From Deltaproteobacteria bacterium (GTDB lineage: Bacteria > Desulfobacterota > Syntrophia > Syntrophales > UBA2185), in contig JAPLJQ010000245.1 of the NCBI GenBank assembly GCA_026388495.1, positions 1 to 5,776 on the forward strand: 5,776 bases of DNA, read 5' to 3'. The notes below the pieces were generated by a model, which was given only the letters and a program-made list of their open reading frames with translations, was not told the DNA's origin and made no database searches. The translations under genes and the position numbers were made by a program. This document shows, in pieces, positions 1-5,776 of this stretch. How positions within the stretch are numbered: the first letter of the stretch is position 1; each line of letters begins with the position of its first letter.

Positions 1-782
1 CATATTTAAAAAAGGTGGCCGAGGCGGACACACAGGCAAAGGAACTCGCTTCTCTTCAGCAGAAACACAAAAATCTCACCGAAGAAAATAACGCCCTTAA
101 AGACAAGATCAAGACACTCACCGCGGACAGAGATCAGCTGAAAGAGGCTTTCGCAAATGCGACCAGGGAAAAAGAGGAACTGGACACGGTCTTGAAATCA
201 AAATCCGATGACCTTTCAAAGACCATTTCAGATATGAGGCAGAAGAACGCCAACCTTGAAGCTGAGAACACAAAACTTAAGGAAAATCTTGCCGAGTTAA
301 GAAAGAAAGAGGAAAAGGTCGAGTCTGAGAGCAATACATATAAACAACTGATGCAGGAAATGAAGGGGGAAGTTGCAAAGGGGCAGGTTACAATTTCAGA
401 GCTGAAGGGGAAACTGACACTGGATGTTCTGGATAAAATTCTTTTTGCCTCAGGACAGTCGGAAGTAACAAAGGAAGGTCTGGCCGTCTTGAAAAGGGTC
501 ATCGATATCCTCAAAAACGTGACTGATAAGGCTATCCGTATTGAGGGACACACGGACAATGTAAAAATCAAAGGCCTCCTCGCCAAACAGTATCCCACCA
601 ATTGGGAGCTTTCGGCAGCTCGCGCCATCAATGTCACAAAATATCTCCAACAGCAGGGAATCAATCCCGCCCTTCTATCGGCCACAGCTTTTGGCGAATA
701 CAAATCCATTGCGAACAACACCAGTTCGGAGGGACGGGCCAAGAACCGGAGAATCGCCATTATCCTGCTTCCGAAAGAGTAA
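1..782 (+). CDS. Coiled-coil protein with C-terminal OmpA/MotB-type peptidoglycan-binding domain (5' end missing)
   Basis: The frame is open to the left edge (codons for Y-L-K-K precede the GTG at 15), so that GTG is probably an internal valine and the true start lies outside the window. Counting from it, residues 1-130 are highly charged with leucine heptads (for example LTEENNALKDKIKTL) and predict a long coiled coil. Residues 133-255 are an OmpA/MotB-like domain: LFASGQSEV, EGHTDN, the MotB-like YPTNWELSAARA and the closing GRAKNRR. D181 in the TDN motif and R203 in SAARA match the positions that hold the diaminopimelate of the peptide stem in this family. Family knowledge places such domains in the periplasm, bound non-covalently to peptidoglycan. 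The N-terminus would normally carry a signal peptide or membrane anchor, but it is not visible. The MotB-like loop does not make it a flagellar stator: no motA partner is seen. An envelope-spacer or anchoring role is inference. Confidence 0.9.
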   Translation, partial: YLKKVAEADTQAKELASLQQKHKNLTEENNALKDKIKTLTADRDQLKEAFANATREKEELDTVLKSKSDDLSKTISDMRQKNANLEAENTKLKENLAELRKKEEKVESESNTYKQLMQEMKGEVAKGQVTISELKGKLTLDVLDKILFASGQSEVTKEGLAVLKRVIDILKNVTDKAIRIEGHTDNVKIKGLLAKQYPTNWELSAARAINVTKYLQQQGINPALLSATAFGEYKSIANNTSSEGRAKNRRIAIILLPKE

Positions 783-803
783 CAACGACCGATATAACGG
801 ATC

Positions 804-2750
804 ATGGCTAAAACGATTACCGAAAAGATTATCGCATCCCATATTCTCTCCGGAAGATTCATCCCCGGTTTTGAAATCGGTATAGGAATCGACCAGACCC
901 TCACGCAGGATGCGACAGGTACAATGGCCTATCTGCAGTTCGAGTCAATGAATATTCCAAGGGTCAGGACGGAATTATCGGTAAGTTACATCGATCACAA
1001 TACCATTCAGGCGGGGTTTGAAAACGCGGATGACCACAGATACCTGCAGAGCATTGCACAAAAGTTCGGCATATATCTGTCCCGCGCCGGAAACGGGATC
1101 TCTCATCAGGTCCACCTCGAAAGGTTCGGAAAACCCGGGAAAACGTTGCTCGGCGCCGACAGCCACACGCCAATGGGCGGCGCTCTTGGCATGCTGGCCA
1201 TCGGTGCGGGCGGTCTCGACGTGGCTCTGGCAATGGCGGGCAAACCTTTCTATCTGACCACCCCCGGGGTCATCAGGATCAACCTTCACGGTAAGCTTCC
1301 TCCCTGGATATCCGCGAAGGATGTTGTCCTGAAGGTTCTTGAATTGTTTACGACAAAGGGAAACGTCGGCAACATTTTTGAGTATGGTGGAGACGGCACG
1401 GCAACCCTGACGGTACCTGAAAGGGCAACCATTGCCAATATGGGAGCTGAATGCGGGGTCACCACATCCGTTTTTCCGAGCGATGAGATGACGAGACTTT
1501 TCCTGAAAGCCCAGCAACGAGATGAGGACTGGCAGGAGATCCTGGCTGATCCGGAGGCTGAATATGGGCGGACGGTCAATATTCATCTGCCTGATCTGGT
1601 TCCCCTCACGGCTAAACCCCACAGTCCCGATCATATCTTTCCCGTCAGGGACTTGGGCGACATTGAAGTCAATCAGGTATGTATCGGAAGCTGTACGAAT
1701 TCCTCCTACAAAGACCTGGTAACGGTAGCGAGAATTTTAAAAGGACGGGTTGTTCATCCGGGGGTCAGTTTCATCATCGCACCGGGCTCAAGACAGGTTT
1801 TGGAACATCTTGCCGGTGAGGGCTCTCTGACAGACCTCATCCATTCAGGGGCAAGACTTATGGAGAACGCCTGTGGATTCTGTATCGGCAACAGCCAGAG
1901 CCCTCCATCCGGAGGTGTCTCACTCCGGACATCGAACAGAAATTTCCTTGGCAGATCGGGAACGGTGGACGCACAGGTTTACATTGTAAGTCCCGAAACC
2001 GCAGCTGCTGCCGTAATAACGGGAAGATTCACCGATCCACGCGATCTCGGCATGGATTACCCCGATGTCCGGATGCCCGCACAATTTTGCATTGATGACA
2101 GCCTGATGATTAAACCGGATGACGTGTCCGAACCCTCGTCCGTCGAGATATACAGAGGTCCGAATATCGGGACGCCTCCTAAAAATGATCCCTTCCCGGA
2201 TAAGATTGATGGTGTTGTCGGCATTAAGGTGGGTGATAAAGTTACCACGGATGATATTGTTCCTGCCGGCGTCCGGATGAAATATCGGTCCAATATTGCC
2301 AAATACGCGAAATATCTGTTTACAACCCTGGACCATCACTTTCATAAACGGGCGAAAAAAATCAAAGATGGAGGAAGGCACAATATCATTGTGGCAGGAT
2401 CTTCTTACGGTCAGGGATCATCGAGGGAACATGCCGCCATATGTCCCATGTTTTTAGGTGTGAAAGTCGTCATGGCCAAGTCTTTTGAAAGAATCCACTC
2501 GGCCAACCTGATCAATTTCGGAATTATTCCCCTCACCTTCACAGACGAGGAGGATTATGACCGCATCGCCCAGGGCGATACCATCGAGATACCCGATATC
2601 AGGAAGATCATCAGAGAAAACCGAAAAATGTACGTCAGAAATATTTCCAGGGAAACGACGTTCGAAGTTATTTACAATCTGTCTGAAAGACAGCGAACAA
2701 TTCTGTTAGCGGGAGGCGCTATCAATCTGTCGATGCTGCCGGCTTCCTGA
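804..2750 (+). CDS. Aconitate hydratase, Aquifex-type (4Fe-4S)
   Basis: This 648-residue protein should interconvert citrate and isocitrate via cis-aconitate in the cytoplasm. It opens with the aconitase core (IDQTLTQDATGTMAYLQFE) and ends with the swivel domain. By alignment from memory to mitochondrial aconitase the active site is complete: D64 and H65 (YIDHN), H101, D119-S120-H121 (GADSHT), E216 (MGAE), R379 and R384 (NRNFLGR), R495 (KYRSN), and S539-S540-R541 (GQGSSREH) with the catalytic serine. The cluster ligands are C297 (GSCTNSS), C357 and C360; the latter pair sits in CGFCIG rather than the common CGPCIG. At about 650 residues it is far shorter than the roughly 890-residue AcnA, matching the compact Aquifex-type family. 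An in-frame TAA at 795-797 and homology from about residue 4 fix the ATG at 804. Only a weak ACGGA precedes it. Homoaconitase or isopropylmalate isomerase activity is possible but less likely. It lies 21 bases after the OmpA-like gene. Confidence 0.95.
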   Translation: MAKTITEKIIASHILSGRFIPGFEIGIGIDQTLTQDATGTMAYLQFESMNIPRVRTELSVSYIDHNTIQAGFENADDHRYLQSIAQKFGIYLSRAGNGISHQVHLERFGKPGKTLLGADSHTPMGGALGMLAIGAGGLDVALAMAGKPFYLTTPGVIRINLHGKLPPWISAKDVVLKVLELFTTKGNVGNIFEYGGDGTATLTVPERATIANMGAECGVTTSVFPSDEMTRLFLKAQQRDEDWQEILADPEAEYGRTVNIHLPDLVPLTAKPHSPDHIFPVRDLGDIEVNQVCIGSCTNSSYKDLVTVARILKGRVVHPGVSFIIAPGSRQVLEHLAGEGSLTDLIHSGARLMENACGFCIGNSQSPPSGGVSLRTSNRNFLGRSGTVDAQVYIVSPETAAAAVITGRFTDPRDLGMDYPDVRMPAQFCIDDSLMIKPDDVSEPSSVEIYRGPNIGTPPKNDPFPDKIDGVVGIKVGDKVTTDDIVPAGVRMKYRSNIAKYAKYLFTTLDHHFHKRAKKIKDGGRHNIIVAGSSYGQGSSREHAAICPMFLGVKVVMAKSFERIHSANLINFGIIPLTFTDEEDYDRIAQGDTIEIPDIRKIIRENRKMYVRNISRETTFEVIYNLSERQRTILLAGGAINLSMLPAS

Positions 2751-2788
2751 AAGGTCAACTTATCCCGTTCAAGTGTTACGGATATCCA

Positions 2789-3526
2789 ATGATGCGGCAA
2801 TCACACACGTCAAAAAAGATCATCATTATTCTCATCATCCTGGGACTATTTATTCCATTACAAGCTGCAGAGATATACCGGTGGGTAGATAGAGAAGGCG
2901 TCATCCACCTCACGGATGAGCCGCCGGAAGGGATAAAAGAACTAAAAAGCCTGAACGTCCCCGATCCGGATCCGCAAAATGAAAAACACACCGGAAAGCC
3001 CGCCGTTTCTGAAAAAAAATCCGTCGTATCGATTCCGGCATCAACCGAAACGGATTCTCTCCACAGGATTAAGAATTTCCCCGTCGTACGCCAGGAAAGC
3101 AAGTGGTGCGCCCTTGCGACGATTGAGATGGTCGCCCGCTATTATGGCTTCAATATCGATCAGCAACAGGTATCCCTCGAAGCGGATATTTCCCGGGATC
3201 AGGGGATGACACTGAATGCCATATTAAAATATTTTGACCGTCTGAAGATTTTGAAGCTGAATATTGAATACTACTACGGGGGAAATCTCGAATCCGTCAA
3301 AAAGCTGATCGACAATCAAATCCCCCTGATATGGCTGCATCACGTACCGACACCTAAAGGATGGGTGCCGCATGCAGCCGTCGTCATTGGATATGATGAT
3401 GTTCTGAGAAGAATGGTGGTGGCAGATTCCGCATATGGTCGAGAGGTCTTCCTCCCCTACAGAGAGTTCATAAGACGGTGGTACAGAACAGACAACTTGA
3501 TGATTATCGTGACTTCCAAATTATAA
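2789..3526 (+). CDS. Exported DUF4124 / C39-like cysteine peptidase domain protein
   Basis: This 245-residue protein appears exported. Basic residues at 3-10 and a hydrophobic stretch at 11-25 (IIIILIILGLFIPLQ) form a signal peptide, with likely cleavage near LQA-AE; it could instead stay as a membrane anchor. Residues 27-58 match DUF4124 (IYRWVDREGVIHLTDEPP). After a hydrophilic linker (about 60-95) comes a papain-fold, C39-like domain at 96-240. A plausible catalytic set is Q102 (oxyanion hole), C107 in KWCALA, H195 in HAAVVIGYDD and D213 in VADSAYG; the H-to-D spacing of 18 fits the fold. C39-like domains cleave peptides, classically bacteriocin leaders at double glycines, but no exporter or leader gene is present here, so the substrate is unknown. 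Two adjacent ATG codons (2789, 2792) could each be the start; ACGGA six bases upstream of the first is a weak ribosome site. It follows the aconitase by 38 bases and may share its transcript. Confidence 0.85.
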   Translation: MMRQSHTSKKIIIILIILGLFIPLQAAEIYRWVDREGVIHLTDEPPEGIKELKSLNVPDPDPQNEKHTGKPAVSEKKSVVSIPASTETDSLHRIKNFPVVRQESKWCALATIEMVARYYGFNIDQQQVSLEADISRDQGMTLNAILKYFDRLKILKLNIEYYYGGNLESVKKLIDNQIPLIWLHHVPTPKGWVPHAAVVIGYDDVLRRMVVADSAYGREVFLPYREFIRRWYRTDNLMIIVTSKL

Positions 3527-3529
3527 TAT

Positions 3530-3559
3530 CCGGGGTCTTGAATCAGATGGAAGCCCCGG
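3530..3559. terminator. Hairpin at the convergent junction, possible terminator
   Basis: CCGGGGTCTT (3530-3539) pairs with AAGCCCCGG (3551-3559), giving a 9-bp stem with one bulged T and an 11-base loop that includes the lipoprotein stop codon (3543-3545). It lies 4 bases after the stop of the C39-like gene. No T-run follows on the plus strand. On the minus strand an A+T-rich stretch (ATATTATAATTT) follows but is not a pure T-tract. It could end transcription of the minus-strand operon, or simply block read-through from both sides. The pairing is seen; termination is inferred. Confidence 0.45.
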
Positions 3560-4160
3560 CAGCCTTGTAGATGTCCAAGATCAGCTCTTTTGACAGCTTT
3601 TCCATGGCCGTGCTCATAGCCCTGGCCAGTTCATGAGGCTGCCCTTTTTTGACAGGCTCCAGAAGATTATATTTTTTCTGAAGGATAACGCGATTTGCCG
3701 GGTTTTGTTCCGATGAATCCCAAAATGTCACAAGGACAATCAGAGATGCCCAGGCTCGATCCTCTTCATTAACTTCCATAAACTCTTCAACTTTCCCTTC
3801 AAGGAAGAACCGGGCGTTCCCCGGGTCCTTATAGGAAAAGACAGATTTAAAGACACCCGCATTCCCAATATCACGCATGAGAAGCTCCGTCATCATATTG
3901 GCCGGCGTGATATCCCACCGGTGATAGTTATAGATCTCACGCATATACGGTTTTGGCCGAAATACCATTTCATTGCTGTGAAACGTCCGGGCTGCCGTGA
4001 ACCTCTCCACCCGGATAATTTCCTCGATACGGGAAAGATTCTCAAAGCGGGGAAATGGATATTCCAGTGCATAATGCTTCACCGTCATGGACTGTTGGGC
4101 TCCGCCCATACAACCGATAATCAGTAACCCGACAAAAAGCACGGTCACACATTTTTTCAT
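3543..4160 (-). CDS. ABC-type transport auxiliary lipoprotein (PqiC-like)
   Basis: This is a 205-residue lipoprotein. MKK and a hydrophobic stretch lead to a lipobox, L-I-I-G-C, with C17 the predicted lipidated cysteine. The +2 residue is Met, not Asp, which in enterobacterial sorting rules favours the outer membrane. The mature part starts KHYALEYPFPRF and is of the ABC_trans_aux (PF03886) type, with a PqiC-like pattern of a short beta entry, an RPKPYMREIYNYHRW segment and a C-terminal helix (ELARAMSTAMEKLSKELI). In PqiABC, PqiC is the outer-membrane partner of the MCE protein PqiB; an equivalent role is inferred here because it directly follows an MCE gene and an ATPase gene. The start lies 4 bases after the MCE stop, with GAGAGAGGA about 11 bases upstream and AAGG immediately before it, both partly inside the MCE gene's end, so translation is probably coupled. 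Family assignment rests on sequence style and context, as this family diverges widely. Confidence 0.82.
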   Translation of the reverse strand: MKKCVTVLFVGLLIIGCMGGAQQSMTVKHYALEYPFPRFENLSRIEEIIRVERFTAARTFHSNEMVFRPKPYMREIYNYHRWDITPANMMTELLMRDIGNAGVFKSVFSYKDPGNARFFLEGKVEEFMEVNEEDRAWASLIVLVTFWDSSEQNPANRVILQKKYNLLEPVKKGQPHELARAMSTAMEKLSKELILDIYKAAGASI

Positions 4161-4164
4161 CGCC

Positions 4165-5115
4165 TTATTTTTCCTCTCTCATCCTATCGGAAGTACCGGG
4201 ATTCCCGAAGATCAGCTCGGAGGGATTGCTTTGAATCCTTTCAATGAGCCTGTTTAAGTTTTCTGAATTTGATTTTATGTCTTGGAGTGTATCTTCCATA
4301 TCAGCTGATATTTTACGGGTTCTCCCGTCCAGATGATCCAGAAACCGGTTGGCGTTTACGGCCGTATCGGCCATTTTCATTGCCCCGATTTCATTTCTGA
4401 CTTCTGTCATGAGTTGGCGCGTTTCGATAAGTGTTTTGTGTGTTTCAACAAGAACCTTGTCCACCCTTCCCTCAGCGACCATTTTGTCAATTTTCCGCGT
4501 CGTACTGTCCAGGGACATGGTGGTTGATTCTATGTGTTTCATGGTGTTGTTCAATCTTGCATTGTTAAAGAAAGTATTCACTGATTTTGCCGTATTCCTC
4601 AACTCCATAGAAATGCCTTCGAAATCAATTTTATGGATCTTCCCATAAATTTCTGCAAGACCGGTCATGATTTGTCGTATCTCCGAAGGGCGGGATGGAA
4701 TCACCGGATACTCAGATTTAAATGTCATTTCATGCGCAGGAACCGGCTCCTCCCCCTCCCATCGGTCCAGTTCTATAAAGACGATACCCGTAATCCCCGC
4801 CGATTTGAGCTTGGCCACGAGGTCGGTTTCGGCGCCTCCGCTGAAATCAACCTTCATCACCACCTCGACCAGTTTGTTATCCGGGGCAACCCCTATTTTC
4901 AGAACCCGTCCCACATCGACGCCGCGGTACTTGACACTGGAATCCATCTGAAGCCCCTGAACGGATTCATCAAAATAGGTCGCATAGATTAACCCCTTTT
5001 CGAAGTATTTTGCTGCGCCAAGCCATATAACCAACACGACACCAATGAGGCTTCCCAGTGTGACAAAGAGGCCGATCATAAACTTGGAGGTCTTCCTGGC
5101 CGTTTTGTTTTCCAC
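4165..5115 (-). CDS. MCE-domain (MlaD-family) membrane-anchored transport protein
   Basis: This 316-residue protein is the substrate-binding and conduit part of an Mla/Mce-type lipid transporter. A short basic N-terminus precedes one transmembrane helix (about 12-35). One MCE domain spans about 40-118, recognisable from VQGLQMDSSVKYRGVDVGRV and AGITGIVFIELD. Residues about 145-295 are predicted mostly helical with regular hydrophobics, and the chain closes with IQSNPSELIFG, a motif common near the end of Mce-type proteins. The single MCE domain resembles MlaD (about 180 residues in E. coli), but the long helical tail is more like PqiB or actinobacterial Mce proteins, whose helices form a periplasmic tunnel. 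The start is GTG at 5115-5113, chosen because a strong AAGGAG lies 6 bases upstream; the next ATG (residue 13) would remove the basic flank of the membrane helix. It lies 3 bases after the ATPase stop. Which lipid it carries, and in which direction, cannot be read from sequence. Confidence 0.93.
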   Translation of the reverse strand: MENKTARKTSKFMIGLFVTLGSLIGVVLVIWLGAAKYFEKGLIYATYFDESVQGLQMDSSVKYRGVDVGRVLKIGVAPDNKLVEVVMKVDFSGGAETDLVAKLKSAGITGIVFIELDRWEGEEPVPAHEMTFKSEYPVIPSRPSEIRQIMTGLAEIYGKIHKIDFEGISMELRNTAKSVNTFFNNARLNNTMKHIESTTMSLDSTTRKIDKMVAEGRVDKVLVETHKTLIETRQLMTEVRNEIGAMKMADTAVNANRFLDHLDGRTRKISADMEDTLQDIKSNSENLNRLIERIQSNPSELIFGNPGTSDRMREEK

Positions 5116-5118
5116 GTC

Positions 5119-5776
5119 TTACTCCTTAAAGGTTCTGTTGAAGAAGTTAAATACTCTCGGGTCTTTGCTGTGTTTCTGAAGTTCCCTTGGATCGCCTTCG
5201 GCAATAATCCCCTTCTCGTCCTTATCAAGCATGATGACACGATGGGCAATACTGAAAATCAGATCCAGGTCATGCGTGACGATGACCATCGTGGTTCCAA
5301 GGTTCGAATTAATGGATTTAATCATGTCATAAATCTCCGCCGACGTGACGGGATCGAGACCTGCCGATGGTTCATCGAAAAAAAGGATCGTCGGGTCCAT
5401 GATCATCGCCCTGGCCAGTCCCGCCCTCTTTTTCATACCCCCTGAAAGCTCCGAGGGATAATGATGGTCGTAACCTGCAAGATTAACCATACCGAGCTTC
5501 ATTTTTATAAGGAGTTCAACAAATACAGGCGATAGCCCTTTAAATTCAAGAAGGGGAAGGGACACATTTTCAGCAAGGGTCATGGAACCGATTAATGCGC
5601 CCGACTGAAAAAGAACACCAAGTCCCGTTCTTATTTTTTTCAATGCTTCATCATCGACAGACATAATATCCGTACCATCGATCACCACCCTGCCCACGGA
5701 TGTCCTGTAAAGACCTATCATATATTTGAGAAGGGTGGACTTGCCGCAGCCGCTGCCGCCCAATATAATAAAAATC
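5119..5776 (-). CDS. Mla-type lipid-transport ABC ATPase (N-terminus cut by window edge)
   Basis: This is the nucleotide-binding subunit of an Mla/Mce-type ABC transporter, on the cytoplasmic face of the inner membrane. About 218 residues are visible. The frame stays open to the right edge (I-F-I-I-L-GGSGCGKST), so roughly 45-50 residues are missing compared with MlaF (about 270), and the TTG at 5763 is an internal leucine. Visible motifs in order, counting that leucine as 1: Walker A GGSGCGKST (2-10), Q-loop Q53 in LFQSGAL, signature LSGGMKKRAGLARA (106-119), Walker B ILFFDE (126-131) with D-loop SAGLDP, and H-loop H164 in VTHD. FQSGAL and SGGM with a following KKRA are typical of MlaF-type rather than general importer ATPases. 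The C-terminal DPRVFNFF resembles the MlaF tail. The permease (MlaE-like) gene is not in view; it commonly precedes the ATPase gene and would lie to the right. Confidence 0.95.
   Translation of the reverse strand, partial: IFIILGGSGCGKSTLLKYMIGLYRTSVGRVVIDGTDIMSVDDEALKKIRTGLGVLFQSGALIGSMTLAENVSLPLLEFKGLSPVFVELLIKMKLGMVNLAGYDHHYPSELSGGMKKRAGLARAMIMDPTILFFDEPSAGLDPVTSAEIYDMIKSINSNLGTTMVIVTHDLDLIFSIAHRVIMLDKDEKGIIAEGDPRELQKHSKDPRVFNFFNRTFKE
5124..5129 (-). promoter_or_regulatory. Shine-Dalgarno AAGGAG for the MCE gene
   Basis: Read on the minus strand, AAGGAG is followed by TAAGAC and then GTG. The first three of those six spacer bases are the stop codon of the ATPase gene. This strong ribosome site decides the GTG start of the MCE protein and implies that ribosomes finishing the ATPase can reinitiate on the MCE gene, keeping the subunits in proportion. 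Confidence 0.8.

Noticed and set aside
15..17. GTG as the start codon of the OmpA-like protein
   Set aside because: The frame is open upstream to the window edge with coding-like residues (Y-L-K-K), and a start here would give an envelope protein without any export signal.
134..904. Long open frame of 256 codons on the minus strand across the OmpA-like gene
   Set aside because: It lies antisense to a gene with clear domain motifs, its translation is rich in Ser, Phe and Arg with no recognisable domain, and it runs into the aconitase start. It is a shadow of the plus-strand gene.
975..1634. Open frame of 219 codons on the minus strand inside the aconitase gene
   Set aside because: It is fully antisense to conserved aconitase sequence, shows no family motif and has no upstream ribosome site; the neighbouring antisense frame at 1920-2381 was rejected for the same reasons.
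2789..3526. Bacteriocin maturation and export system
   Set aside because: The C39-like domain prompted the idea, but there is no ABC exporter fusion, no double-glycine leader peptide gene and no immunity gene in the window. The nearby ATPase is of the Mla lipid-transport type and lies in a convergent operon.
3921..4127. Short plus-strand open frame antisense to the lipoprotein gene
   Set aside because: It has no ribosome site or recognisable domain and lies wholly antisense to a gene with a clear lipobox and operon context.
5761..5763. TTG as the start codon of the ABC ATPase
   Set aside because: It falls inside the strand just before Walker A (I-F-I-I-L-GGSG), so starting here would remove the N-terminal part of the nucleotide-binding fold. 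The gene continues past the right edge.

Overview
The window carries six protein genes and almost no non-coding DNA. They fall into two convergent blocks that meet near position 3530. Base composition is roughly balanced, and signal sequences, a lipobox and peptidoglycan-binding motifs point to a Gram-negative bacterium. The Aquifex-type aconitase, the DUF4124 module and the unlinked Mla/Mce-type transport operon together suggest a deltaproteobacterial (Desulfobacterota, perhaps syntrophic) genome. That placement is inference from gene style; there is no rRNA or marker gene to confirm it.

Plus-strand block (1-3526): (i) the 3' part of a gene for a long coiled-coil protein ending in an OmpA/MotB-type peptidoglycan-binding domain, cut by the left edge; (ii) a complete aconitate hydratase whose active-site residues can all be aligned to the mitochondrial enzyme; (iii) an exported protein joining a DUF4124 module to a C39-like papain-fold cysteine peptidase domain. 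Gaps are 21 and 38 bases, so they could be co-transcribed, but both internal ribosome binding sites are weak and no shared pathway is evident.

Minus-strand block (read right to left, 5776-3543): (iv) an Mla-type ABC ATPase, cut by the right edge; (v) a membrane-anchored MCE-domain protein with a long helical tail, starting at GTG behind a strong Shine-Dalgarno that abuts the ATPase stop codon; (vi) an ABC-transport auxiliary lipoprotein of the PqiC kind. These three sit 3 and 4 bases apart and form a tight operon. Together with a permease expected just outside the window, they would make a trans-envelope lipid transporter: ATPase and permease in the inner membrane, MCE ring and helical stalk in the periplasm, lipoprotein at the outer membrane.

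The blocks converge with a 16-base gap. A G+C-rich imperfect hairpin covers the junction and overlaps the lipoprotein stop codon. I see no mobile element, CRISPR array, tRNA, rRNA, riboswitch or prophage signal, and no clear evidence of an undescribed system. The least ordinary items are the DUF4124/C39-like fusion and the MCE protein with its long helical tail and PqiC-like partner.
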